Shown piece after piece: positions 26,340 through 35,323 of a DNA stretch of 64,000 bases. The notes beneath the pieces were generated by a model. The model saw only the letters and a program-made list of their open reading frames with translations. It was not told where the DNA came from and made no database searches. The position numbers were made by a program, and so were the translations under genes. Each line of letters starts with the position of its first letter. The stretch's first letter is position 1. Origin of the DNA: Candidatus Omnitrophota bacterium (GTDB taxonomy: Bacteria; Hinthialibacterota; Hinthialibacteria; OLB16); the NCBI GenBank assembly GCA_020632575.1, contig JACKFH010000004.1, forward strand, positions 186,001-250,000, read 5' to 3'.

Positions 26340-28464
26340 TTGGATCGATCAATTGTTCCAACTTCTCGATCCTTTTTTCGAGAGATTCGATTTTCTGGTC
26401 CTTTTCTTTCACCATTTTATGCAGTCCTTGGATAGCGGCTAAAGCGACTCCGTTAGCGTCGACAGGACTAATCCTTTTATCTGAATCGCCCACCTCGAAG
26501 GCCGCGTAGAAATCCTGCGCCATTGGTCCGATGTGTGGTGTCGCTTCACCGCTCGACTTGTACTGCCATTTTTCAACCCTGACAGTCGTAAGCCTCTCGA
26601 GGATTTCCTTGGTGTCGACATCCTCAAATTTCTCTTTGATATTCCGGTCACTCCCGAACGATAATGGAGCCCATGAGTTCGCCCCAGCTGTCAATTCGAC
26701 TCCATTGGTTGGGTTTCCGCTCCCATCCACCGCAGTTACAAATCGCACTCCACCCACAAAACGAACTGCGAGTTCGTTGTCGGTAATCGACGAGAAGTCG
26801 AAGGGAAGGGAATCGGTCATCACGAACGCTCCAGTGTGTTTCGATTTCGCCTGAGTGCCGGCGGCAAATCCGCCGATGCCCTCGGTCAGGTTTCCCGTTC
26901 CGCCTGGAATGGTCGAGTTAAGGCCGTTAGCCACATTCAGGAAACCGCCTCCAACAGAGGCGTTTTCTCCCATCGATGAATTCAAGAGTCCGCCTGATAG
27001 TGTGGATGAGGTTCCTTGAGAGTGGTTTCCACTGCCACCGCTTACGGTTGAGTTGGCACCATCCGCTGTGTTAAAGACCCCTCCCCCAATTGTGGCCGCT
27101 AAACCGCTGGAGAGATTACCCCCACCACCGCCCACAGATGTAAAGTCCCCAATGGCGGAATTGTCACTTCCTCCGGATATTGTCGCAGCGGCAGCTGTAG
27201 ATGCTGGGTTTCCAAGCATGCCAGTGGTGTTTTTATAGCCTCCTCCGATTGTCGAAAAGTTGGAGTGCGCGTTGTTGCCATCTCCTCCTCCGATAAAGAC
27301 ACCCCCTCCGGACGCATTGTGATTTTGTCCCCCTCCGATGGTGCTGTATTCACCGGTGTTGAAGTGAAGTCTTCCTCCAAGGATTGCTGACCCGGTGGCG
27401 CTGGCCGTATTGCGGGCTCCTCCGGCAATCACGGTTTCGGTTTCCATGGCATGGTTCGTATCTCCTCCTCCCACTGTGGACACGTAGCCGCCGGCCTCGT
27501 TCGCGATCCCTCCAGAAAGCGTGGCGAAATCGTTCGTGGATCGGTTATTGCGGCCCCCTGACACCGTTGACGAATCCCCGCCAGTGGCGTTTTGGTCTCC
27601 ACCGGAAATTGTCGAATAAGATCCCAGAGCCTCATTGAGCGTTCCGCCGGATACCGTGCTTCCGTATTCCCCCGTGGTATTAAGCCGGCCTCCTCCGATC
27701 TTGGAATAATTTCCTAAAGCGGAGTTTTCGGATCCTCCCGAAATTGCCGAGTACTCGCCGGTGGCGCTGTTCTGAAAACCTCCAGAAACCAAGGAGTTTC
27801 GACCAAGTGCCGTTCCGCTCATGCCCCCCGAAACTGTCGTATAGAGTCCGATTGCTTGATTGTCCTCCCCACCGCTCACCACGGAGGCGGACTCTCGGGT
27901 TGTGTTCTGAAATCCGCCGCCAATGGTTGACCAATTCGAGAGCGCGCGATTACCCTCTCCACCGCCGATGGTTGCGTGTGCCGCGTCGTTCGTGCTGCCC
28001 GCGTCATCGCCCGCTTGGTTGTCGCTGCCACCACCGACAGATCCGAAGTCATCGGTGATTCGATTGGCGCCGCCAGTTTGACCCCCTCCCGCGATTACTC
28101 CCCCGCCAACTCCAGTCGATGTTCCGTTGCTCTCATGACCCCCGATCAGGTTGGGGATTCCAGAAAGTTCGAGAAGGAGCGCCCTTGTGCCATTCACTCG
28201 GAGTTCGAGATTTTGGAAATCGGTCGTCCCAAGGAAATTCATATTCGGATCGGTGCCCGAGTTTCCGGTCAAACTCCACGCGTCGCTTGTCGTTCCGGAC
28301 CCGATCGCAGGCGCCGCTTGTTTCCAAAGGCGTGAAAGTTCGATCGCCTCATGCGGACCGACAGTCAGGTCACCATTGACATCGTAGATCTGACAGGAGC
28401 CGGGTGAGAGAAATGTGAAAGTGAAAACGAGAAGACTCAATTTGATTCGAACGTGTGATGTCAT
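26323..28464 (-). CDS. Surface adhesin with YadA-head-like repeats and C-terminal peptidase-S74 chaperone
   Basis: 713 aa. ATG 28464 is chosen because GGAGG lies five bases upstream. A signal peptide (MTSHVRIKLSLLVFTFTFLS) is followed at once by a half-dockerin (YDVNGDLTVGPHEAIELSRL). About 30 repeats of roughly 14 residues fill residues 115-560, each with N.A.G..S.ISGG, as in trimeric autotransporter heads. The C-terminus (about 600-700) is an intramolecular chaperone of endosialidase type. FGSDRNIKEKF contains the Ser-Lys dyad used for self-cleavage, and a coiled coil follows (KDQKIESLEKRIEKLEQL). The protein probably trimerises and is displayed or released. No outer-membrane beta-barrel anchor is visible, so anchoring may depend on the dockerin-like segment. 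Confidence 0.85.
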   Translation of the reverse strand: MTSHVRIKLSLLVFTFTFLSPGSCQIYDVNGDLTVGPHEAIELSRLWKQAAPAIGSGTTSDAWSLTGNSGTDPNMNFLGTTDFQNLELRVNGTRALLLELSGIPNLIGGHESNGTSTGVGGGVIAGGGQTGGANRITDDFGSVGGGSDNQAGDDAGSTNDAAHATIGGGEGNRALSNWSTIGGGFQNTTRESASVVSGGEDNQAIGLYTTVSGGMSGTALGRNSLVSGGFQNSATGEYSAISGGSENSALGNYSKIGGGRLNTTGEYGSTVSGGTLNEALGSYSTISGGDQNATGGDSSTVSGGRNNRSTNDFATLSGGIANEAGGYVSTVGGGDTNHAMETETVIAGGARNTASATGSAILGGRLHFNTGEYSTIGGGQNHNASGGGVFIGGGDGNNAHSNFSTIGGGYKNTTGMLGNPASTAAAATISGGSDNSAIGDFTSVGGGGGNLSSGLAATIGGGVFNTADGANSTVSGGSGNHSQGTSSTLSGGLLNSSMGENASVGGGFLNVANGLNSTIPGGTGNLTEGIGGFAAGTQAKSKHTGAFVMTDSLPFDFSSITDNELAVRFVGGVRFVTAVDGSGNPTNGVELTAGANSWAPLSFGSDRNIKEKFEDVDTKEILERLTTVRVEKWQYKSSGEATPHIGPMAQDFYAAFEVGDSDKRISPVDANGVALAAIQGLHKMVKEKDQKIESLEKRIEKLEQLIDPTYGAP

Positions 28465-28621
28465 GCTAGCCTCCAAATTTTGGCATTAGGAACGGACGCA
28501 ACGGTTCCTCAAAACTGGGCGGTGCAAAGCATTCTTACAGAGGTGTAGGGTGGAGATAGGAAAAGCGTAGAGACTTATAGTTGATCGGTCAACCAAAAAA
28601 ATTCTCTTTCCTGCGATATCA

Positions 28622-29665
28622 TTAAAATTTCCCATCCCGCGTTTCGAAATGGGTCGGTTTGTCCAAGGTTTCTCCCCCTTGTCCCAACCATTCCGCGATC
28701 CAACCGATCATCCGATCGATTCGAGTCTCGGGTTCGCCAAAAAGTTGAACGGATTTCGAGGCGTTGCTTAGAAGGGCGGATTCGGATTCTTCCCCAACAA
28801 AGACCGGCGATTGTTTGAGTCTTCGACCGAACTCGACCGCTGCCTCTCGGACCGAGATCGCCTGCGTCCCCGTCAGGTTGATCACGTCCGGGGGCGATAC
28901 GCAATGTCGAAGGGAACGGAGAATTCTTTCATTCGCATCCCCCTGCCAGATCACATTCGCGTACCCCATGGTCAGGTCGATGGGATGACCCGCCAGGACT
29001 TTCTTCCCTATATCCAACAAAACTCCATAGCGAACATCGATTGCATAGTTCAGGCGAATGATGGCCATGGGAATCCCGTTTTCCTCGGAGAAATACTGGA
29101 AGACTCTTTCACGGGCCAAGGCTGACTGAGCGTATTCCCCAACAGGGCCAACCGGATCTCTCTCGGTGGGGCCTCCGGATGAGACCTCGGTCAGCGGATA
29201 AACATTCCCGGTCGAGAGAGCGACAATCCTCGACTGCTCATAGCGCCTCGCCACATTCGACGGCGTGATCGTGTTCACCGCCCAGGTTTTCGCTTCAGAC
29301 CCGGTGGTTCCAAACTTCATCCCCACGAGAAAAATCACGTTCGGGGCGTCCGGCAGTTGATGGACCGCATCCGGGTCAAGAAGATCGCACGAGATCGTTT
29401 CCACCTCGAATTGCTCCAAGGTCTCTCGGTGAGCCGGGTTGGAAAACCTGGAGACTCCGATGACCCGGTTCGAATTTCCGGCCTCCAACAGGGCTCTTTT
29501 GGCCAACCTAGCCAGGGTCGGCCCCATCTTCCCGCCAACTCCGAGAAGAATCAGGTCACCCTCCATTTGGGACAGATCCTCGATCAAACCCGCTGAAGGA
29601 CGGGTCATGAATTCCTCGAGTTCTTCCTCATTCTCGAATCGGTTGGGTGCGGGAAGTGGATTCAT
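28622..29665 (-). CDS. NAD(P)-dependent epimerase/dehydratase (extended SDR-like)
   Basis: 347 aa. A Rossmann start LILLGVGGKMGPTLARLA (about residues 37-54) is preceded by an unusual 35-residue acidic N-terminal extension. The SDR serine/tyrosine region is present as ALSTGNVYPL and GEYAQSALARE, but the Tyr-x3-Lys motif is altered: the Lys is absent. It may therefore be a divergent or inactive SDR, or bind NAD without the usual chemistry. The start has a good AAGGATG site. Its neighbours, an adhesin and an rRNA methyltransferase on the other strand, give no pathway. The substrate is unknown. Confidence 0.7.
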   Translation of the reverse strand: MNPLPAPNRFENEEELEEFMTRPSAGLIEDLSQMEGDLILLGVGGKMGPTLARLAKRALLEAGNSNRVIGVSRFSNPAHRETLEQFEVETISCDLLDPDAVHQLPDAPNVIFLVGMKFGTTGSEAKTWAVNTITPSNVARRYEQSRIVALSTGNVYPLTEVSSGGPTERDPVGPVGEYAQSALARERVFQYFSEENGIPMAIIRLNYAIDVRYGVLLDIGKKVLAGHPIDLTMGYANVIWQGDANERILRSLRHCVSPPDVINLTGTQAISVREAAVEFGRRLKQSPVFVGEESESALLSNASKSVQLFGEPETRIDRMIGWIAEWLGQGGETLDKPTHFETRDGKF

Positions 29666-29792
29666 TCAAAACATCCTTACGTTGGAATCTGGCAGGGGGA
29701 CAGTTTTCCAAGGAATTGCCCCCGTGCAAAGCCCCAATCCCATTCCCATTCCCCAATCGCTTGTTCTGTTGCATGATCCCACTCTCTCAATC

Positions 29793-31309
29793 ATGTCAGT
29801 CGAAATCCAAGAAACTTCAAGGGAATTCCCGCTCAACCTCGGACAGCAGTTGACCGTCGAAATTCAGCGGCTCAACTCGCAAGCCGAAGGGACTGCGCGC
29901 CCAGAGGGGCTGGCAACTTTTATCCCCGGCCTCCTTCCCGAGGAGACCGCCCAAATCGAAATTGAAAAAATCGCCAAAACCTTCGCACGAGGGAAGGCGC
30001 TCCAAATCGATCGGCGATCCTCCCATCGTGAACAACCGAGGTGTCCGGTCCATCTCAATCCAGACGAGTCAGGGACTTTCGATTCGAACCTCCACTGCGG
30101 GGGCTGCCAACTTCAGATCTACCAAAGAGAAAAGAACTGGAGCACAAACAGGAGTTTGTGCGAGACAATCTCTCTCGGGTCGGCGGATTGAAAGTCGATG
30201 TCAAACCACTTGTCCATGGTCACCCTTGGGGGTATCGAAACAAGATGTCGTTCTCTTTGGCCTTGGAGCAGGGCGAGGTCCGTTGGGGCCTGCGCGCGCT
30301 CGAGGAGAATGAGGCCTCGGTGGCGATACCCTCCTGCGACATCGCGCGACCCGAACTTTGGAAATCGGCTCAGACCATCTTAAATGCGTTGGTTGAAGAA
30401 TTCGGAAGCGATTTGATGTGGGATGGCGAGAAGGGATATCTCCGGGGGGCCACCGTTCGGGTTCACACCGGACGTCCCAATCTCCCCCATCAGGAGATGG
30501 ATCGAGCCAGCCTCGATCCCTGTTCCGTGGTCATTCTCGCGGTGGCTTCTCAGGACATGCCTCTGGCCCTTCGCGCGAAAGCGGCTCTCGCAAGTGTGCC
30601 GGACTTGAAGACCTTTCTCAGCTATTCGGATCCACGCGCCACAAACGTTTACTACGACCGAACACGATTTCTCAATTGCCTGCCCAACCGGGAACCTTTC
30701 TGGGGGGAGGCGGTGATCTCCGAGGAACTTTCCTCCTGGCACACCACGGGACCGTGGGCGACCCTTGTTGGCCCGATGAATTTTTTGCAGGTCAATGATG
30801 AGATGGCGGAGAAGCTTTACTCAAAGGTTCTGAGCCTGGATTTTGAGGGGAATGGGTTTGCTATCGACGCTTTCTGCGGGGTGGGCATCCTGACTCGCGC
30901 TTTGGCCGATCGTTTCGAGCAGGTCATGGGGATCGAACTCGACACCCAGTCCATCAAACTCGCCCGCAACACCGCCCGTCGGTTGAACGATTGCCGAGTC
31001 GAATGGGTTTCCGAACCCGCCGAGGTGGTCTTTCGAGCCTGGAATAAGGGGGGGCACGGAACGGGTCGACCGAAACCCGATCTGGTGGTCCTCGATCCCC
31101 CGCGTAAGGGTTGTCAGAAAGAAGTGTTACAGACTCTGAATGAAGTCAAACCGAAAGACGTGGTCTACATCAGTTGTCATCCCGCCGCATTGGCCCGCGA
31201 CTTGAAAATTCTCTGCAAAAAGAATTTCGAGATTGTGGAAACCCAACCCTTCGATCTGTTTCCCCAAACCCACCATGTCGAAACGTTGGTTCATCTGAAG
31301 GCGAAATAA
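29793..31309 (+). CDS. rlmD: TrmA/RlmD-family rRNA (uracil-5-)-methyltransferase, interrupted by a frameshift
   Basis: The gene is split into two frames. The first (to 30191) has an N-terminal TRAM-like domain and the cysteines of an Fe-S cluster (RCPVHL ... HCGGCQLQ). The second frame resumes at KELEHKQEFVRDNL and carries the SAM-binding DAFCGVGILTRAL, LDPPRKGCQKEV and the catalytic-cysteine motif YISCHPAALARD. One base appears to be missing near 30131-30137 in an A/G-rich run; restoring it rejoins the family sequence. The enzyme methylates U1939-type uridines of 23S rRNA; the exact target (RlmD, RlmCD or TrmA) is not certain. Start ATG 29793 lacks a strong ribosome-binding site. It ends 17 bp from convergent bshA. 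Confidence 0.85.
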
Positions 31310-31326
31310 TCCTTAGAGGGTATGGA

Positions 31327-32511
31327 TCATTTTCCGGCGCTTTCCATTAGATCGGCAAGAATCGGATCCGGATCGCAAGGTTTCACCGGATCTTGTTTGA
31401 GGACCCTCGCATAGAGGTTCTCATATTCCTGGGTGATCAATTCAAGGCGAAACTTTTCAACGATGCGATCCCGCGCGGACTGGCTGTAAGCGTTCCAAAT
31501 CTCCTTGCTGGCGAGGATATCATTGATCGCCTTGGCCGCCGAACAGACCTCTCCCACTCCCACCAGCTTGCCCTGGATCCCATCCTCGACAACCTCAGGA
31601 ACGCCGCCAACTCGGTAAGCGACAACCGGGACGCCGCAGGACATCGCCTCGGCGATCGACATCCCGAACGATTCCATCTCGGAAGTCGAGAGAAGGAGAT
31701 CCGCTTTTTGCAACCATTCCTCGACCCGGTGGGCTTTTCCCGCGAATGTCACTAAATCGGTCACCCCGAGTTGCTGAGCGGTCTTCTCCGCTTCCGCCCG
31801 GTCCGGACCATCTCCAAGGAAAACGAGTTCAACCGGATTGGAGCAGGACCGGATGATGTCGATGATCTTCACCGCCTCCACCACCCGTTTCACTGGGCGG
31901 AAGTTGGAGATATGAAGGATCCGTTTTTTGCCAGGGTTCGGACCCACTCGATCGGGGAGCGGGCGAAAAAGCTCGGTGTCGATCGGATTGTAGATCACCT
32001 GAATGTCCCGGTTGATTCGAAATTTCTCATGGGTCGCTCTCTTCAAATGGTGCGAAACCGAGGTGACCGCGTCGCTGCTGTTGATACTGTATTCAACAAT
32101 CTTACGGTAACTCGGCTCCCATCCGACCAGGTCGATATCGGTTCCATGCAGAGTCGTGATGATTTTCAAATCTTTCCCCTGGTAGAAAGAGGTCATCATC
32201 TTGGCGAGCAAGGCCGAGGTTGAATGAGGGATCGCGTAGTGGACATGGATGACATCGAGCTGGTGTTGTTCCGCCGCCTCGGCAATCGACGTTGCGAGCG
32301 CGAGGGTGTAAGGGGGAAATCGAAAGACCGGGTAGAGTGGAACGTCGATGTGGTGGAAGAAGAAGCGACCGGAATACCCGTTCAATCGTTCGGGGAGATC
32401 GTAGGAGAAGAAGTGGATATCGTGACCGCGATCCAGGAGACCTTTCCCAAGTTCGGTGGCGACAATCCCGGAGCCACCGATGGAGGGGTAACAAACGATT
32501 CCGATTTTCAT
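31327..32511 (-). CDS. bshA: N-acetyl-alpha-D-glucosaminyl L-malate synthase BshA (bacillithiol biosynthesis)
   Basis: 394-aa GT4 glycosyltransferase. It joins UDP-GlcNAc to L-malate, the first step of bacillithiol synthesis in the cytoplasm. The N-terminus MKIGIVCYPSIGGSGIVATE is almost diagnostic for BshA. The C-terminal domain has the GT4 E-x7-E motif (ESFGMSIAEAMSCGVPVVAY). VIHVHYAIPHS and TTLHGTDIDLVG are further family signatures. The ATG follows GGAGGAG at good spacing. bshB and bshC are not in the window. Bacillithiol is known in Firmicutes, Bacteroidota, Deinococcota and Acidobacteriota, so this is a useful hint about redox metabolism in this lineage. Confidence 0.93.
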   Translation of the reverse strand: MKIGIVCYPSIGGSGIVATELGKGLLDRGHDIHFFSYDLPERLNGYSGRFFFHHIDVPLYPVFRFPPYTLALATSIAEAAEQHQLDVIHVHYAIPHSTSALLAKMMTSFYQGKDLKIITTLHGTDIDLVGWEPSYRKIVEYSINSSDAVTSVSHHLKRATHEKFRINRDIQVIYNPIDTELFRPLPDRVGPNPGKKRILHISNFRPVKRVVEAVKIIDIIRSCSNPVELVFLGDGPDRAEAEKTAQQLGVTDLVTFAGKAHRVEEWLQKADLLLSTSEMESFGMSIAEAMSCGVPVVAYRVGGVPEVVEDGIQGKLVGVGEVCSAAKAINDILASKEIWNAYSQSARDRIVEKFRLELITQEYENLYARVLKQDPVKPCDPDPILADLMESAGK

Positions 32512-32534
32512 GTGTTAACTCTCCTCCAACTTCC

Positions 32535-32741
32535 TGCGCCGAGATTTCTTTCTCGGCGCAACTTAAGCAGGAATCCTTTCCTGCGAATCGGTCCGAATGT
32601 TTTGATCCACCAATCCAAATCTCCGGCGAGCGGCAGCACGAAAGGATTCGTGCCAAAGTCAGTTCGAGAAGGGATTCTCGAACCAGGTCAAGATTGGAGA
32701 CTGAGGTCTCAAATCCATCGGGAAGGATTCTTTAACAGAAT
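32535..32741. repeat. Cluster 1 of constant-loop hairpins (family D, AATCCTTT/AAAGGATT loops)
   Basis: Five stem-loops lie between bshA and the sulfatase. GCAGG/CCTGC at 32567-32584 encloses AATCCTTT. GCACG/CGTGC at 32636-32653 encloses AAAGGATT. GTTCGAG/CTCGAAC at 32662-32683 encloses AAGGGATT. A further stem at 32535-32560 (10 bp, TGCGCCGAGA) has loop TTTCTT. One at 32727-32741 carries AAGGATT at its foot. The stems differ in sequence but each is self-complementary, while the loop hardly changes. The same design recurs at 46490-46639. Confidence 0.8.
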
Positions 32742-32833
32742 ACGCCTCCCCCCTCCCGAAGGTAACCTCGATCGGGCATCATCGGATTTCAATTTTGTTT
32801 ACAAACCCCCGTTTCCGTCGGAGCGGAACAACG

Positions 32834-32944
32834 CCGCTGTAGGAGGGGAATTACTCCACCGTGGGAGCGGCTTCCAGCCGCGAAGGGGGGGGCAACAGAC
32901 TCTCATCTCGCTCCACTCGCGGCTGGAAGCCGCTCCCACAGCGG
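32834..32944. repeat. REP-like inverted repeat (family E) upstream of the sulfatase
   Basis: A perfect 23-bp inverted repeat: the arm at 32861-32883 (starts GTGGGAGCGG, ends GCCGCGA) matches the reverse complement at 32917-32939. CCGCTGT (32834-32840) and ACAGCGG (32938-32944) add outer pairing. Each arm is itself an imperfect hairpin. It resembles the REP/BIME palindromes of many Proteobacteria, which also begin GTGGGAGCGG or GTAGGAGCGG. It lies 23 bp before the sulfatase start. Confidence 0.8.
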
Positions 32945-32966
32945 GAATGGGTATGGAGGTTTTCTC

Positions 32967-34364
32967 ATGCGACACTTGGTTTTCCTCATTCTTCTCACGC
33001 TTGCACTTCCCGTATGGTCCGATGATCGTCCCAATATCATCTTCGTCATGACCGATGATCAGGCCCCTTGGGATCTCGGATGTTCGGGAAACCCGGAGGC
33101 GCACACGCCCAATATGGACCGTTTCTTCAGCCAGGGAGTGATGCTCAAAAACTGTTTCGCGGTCACCCCGGTCTGTTCCCCCTCACGCGCCGCCCTCATG
33201 ACCAGCCGTTACGGGACCGAACTCGGAGTCACCGATTGGATCAACCCGAGGAGGAGCCGGATCTCGGGCTCGACCCAAAATATGTCACTTGGCCGGAGGT
33301 CCTTCATGACGCCGGTTACCAAACCGCGATGATCGGGAAATGGCATCTCGGAACCGCGCCGGAATTTCATCCCTTCAAGAATGGGTTCGATGTCTTCCGT
33401 CGGTTTTCTCGAGGGAGGCAACAAGGTCGAGAACGCGGTCTTCGAGGTCGATGGGGCCACAGTCGAGGCGCGGGGTCTCACGGTCGATTTCCTGACCGAT
33501 CAGGCCATCCGGTTTCTGAACGAGGATCATGGCGACAAGCCTTTTCTCATGTGCATGCACTACCGTTCACCGCATGCTCCCTGGCTGCCGGTCTGGGAGA
33601 GCGATTGGGAGCCCTACGCGGATCTCGATCCGACGATACCGAACCCCGATTACCCCGACCTTGATGTCGAGTTGGTCAAGAAAAAGATGCGCGAATACCT
33701 GGCCAGCACCACCGGTGTCGACACCAACTTCGGACGAATCCTCAGACAACTCGACAACCTCGGTCTTTCGGACAATACGATCGTCGTGTTCACCAGCGAC
33801 CACGGATACAACATGGGCCACAATGGCATCTGGCATAAAGGCAACGGGCACTGGATCACCAAGGCGATGCGGAATGCAAGTAAAGAGGAGCGCCAACGCC
33901 CCAACATGTACGACAACTCGATCCGCGTTCCCGCCGCCATCCGTTGGCCCGGTAAGTTGGACGCTGGGAAGCACCTGACCGAGACCATCACCCACATCGA
34001 TTGGTACCCGACTCTGCTCGCCCTCGCCGGGGTCGATCTGCCGAAGGATGTCCTCCTTCACGGCCACGATTTCAGTCCGCTGCTCAAGGGGGAGGAGGTC
34101 TCCGATTGGAACAACGATATGTACGGCGAGTACAGCATGCACCATTACACAAAGACCCACATGCGGATGTATCGGACACCGGAGTACAAGTTGATGCGCG
34201 ATTATTTGCGGGAGGGCTATGACGAGTTCTACGACCTCCGTCTCGATCCCGCCGAGCACATCAACCTGATCGACAGCGAGGCGCACCAGGAAATCATCGC
34301 CGACTTGGACAAAAAACTGACCGCCCAGATGGAGAAGATCGGGGACTTTGTCTACAAGAACTAA
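32967..34364 (+). CDS. Secreted type I sulfatase, interrupted by two compensating frameshifts
   Basis: Total length is a multiple of three (465 aa after repair). A signal peptide (MRHLVFLILLTLALPVWS) leads into NIIFVMTDDQAPWDLGCSGN with the metal aspartates, then the formylglycine motif CSPSRAALMTSRY. GKWHLG, DHGYNMGHNGIWHKG and the C-terminal metal-binding region are present in later frames. One C seems to be missing in the CCC run at 33245-33247 (expected DWINPEEEPDL). One extra C lies at 33397-33398 (expected FDVFVGFLEGGN). Only about 50 residues between are read out of frame. It would remove sulfate esters, for example from algal or host glycans, after maturation by a formylglycine-generating enzyme or anSME, neither of which is present here. 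A GGAGG site precedes the ATG. Confidence 0.85.
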
Positions 34365-35073
34365 ACCGGTCCCCTCTCTCGAGGTCCTTTCCGAACGTAT
34401 CCCAGCGACCTTCATCGAGCGTCCCAACAAGTATCTCGGGATAGTCGATCTCGATGGAGTCCGCACCGAGGCTTTTATTCCGAACCCCGGCCGGATGCGG
34501 GAACTCATGGTCCCCGGCCGCCAGGTTCTCCTCCGCCCAGCGAGTGGCCAGACCGAACGCAGAACCCACTACGACCTGGTCGCGGTTCAATACCGCCGCC
34601 GCTTCGTCCTCATCGACTCCGGAGTCCCCAACAAATTCCTCAAATATCTCCTCCAGGAACAACTGCTCCCCGAACTGAAGGGCTGGGACCTTATCAAACC
34701 GGAGTACAAATGGGGCAATAGCCAATTCGATTTCCTGCTGGAAAAGGATGGTACGCAGTGCCTCCTCGAAGCGAAGTGCTGCACCTATGTGGTCGACGGA
34801 GTCGCCCGCTTCCCCGATGCTCCCACCACCCGAGGCGCCCGCCATGTCCGGGAACTGACCGAAGCCAAGAAACAGGGTTACCGCTCCGTCATCGTCCTCC
34901 TCATCCAAGGAGTCGGCGCCACCCGCTTCCGCCCCAACTGGGAGACGGACCCGGATTTCCGCGACGCTTTTGTCGAGGCATTGGATGAGGGAGTGGAGAC
35001 GTATGCGAGGGTGTTGCGATTCAGGGGGAAGCGGATTTATTTGGGGGAGAGTTTGCCGGTGGGAAGGGAATAG
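34348..35073 (+). CDS. sfsA: Sugar fermentation stimulation protein homologue SfsA
   Basis: 241 aa, family length. The fold is a nuclease-like, DNA-binding protein of uncertain biochemical role. Typical motifs are ERPNKYLGIVD, IPNPGRMRELM, SQFDFLLEKDG..CLLEAKCCTYV (the restriction-endonuclease-like core) and FPDAPTTRGARHVREL. The start is TTG at 34348, because no in-frame ATG precedes the conserved N-terminus. It overlaps the 3' end of the sulfatase gene by 17 bp in another frame, so the two are probably co-transcribed. The overlap looks accidental rather than functional. Confidence 0.92.
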   Translation: MSTRTKPVPSLEVLSERIPATFIERPNKYLGIVDLDGVRTEAFIPNPGRMRELMVPGRQVLLRPASGQTERRTHYDLVAVQYRRRFVLIDSGVPNKFLKYLLQEQLLPELKGWDLIKPEYKWGNSQFDFLLEKDGTQCLLEAKCCTYVVDGVARFPDAPTTRGARHVRELTEAKKQGYRSVIVLLIQGVGATRFRPNWETDPDFRDAFVEALDEGVETYARVLRFRGKRIYLGESLPVGRE

Positions 35074-35136
35074 GGTGGCGCCATCACATCCCCTGGGTAC
35101 ACGCACCGGACCTATCAGTGTTACACATGACTCTTT

Positions 35137-35288
35137 CGGTGCTCGTCCCGGATTTATCAATCCGGGACGTCATTCGACCGGAGTTGTACTCCGGCGTCAA
35201 ACGCGGAGGTCTCTCGCGGGAGTGCCACACCTGACGAATCCCGCACGCAAGTCACATCTCCCGCGCGAACAGCGGCTAATCCGCACCG
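35137..35288. repeat. Multi-hairpin repeat, family C, copy 1
   Basis: CGGTGC (35137-35142) and GCACCG (35283-35288) form weak outer arms. The first internal hairpin is GTCCCGGATT/AATCCGGGAC (35145-35168), with loop TATC. The second is CCGGAG/CTCCGG (35178-35194), loop TTGTA. A third is GCGGGAG/CTCCCGC (35216-35264). Copy 2 at 47812-47944 has the same order with changed but still paired stems. It fills most of the sfsA-queE gap. Confidence 0.7.
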
Positions 35289-35323
35289 TCGCTCCAATTG
35301 CCCCCTCCCCGCCTTGTGGCAGC

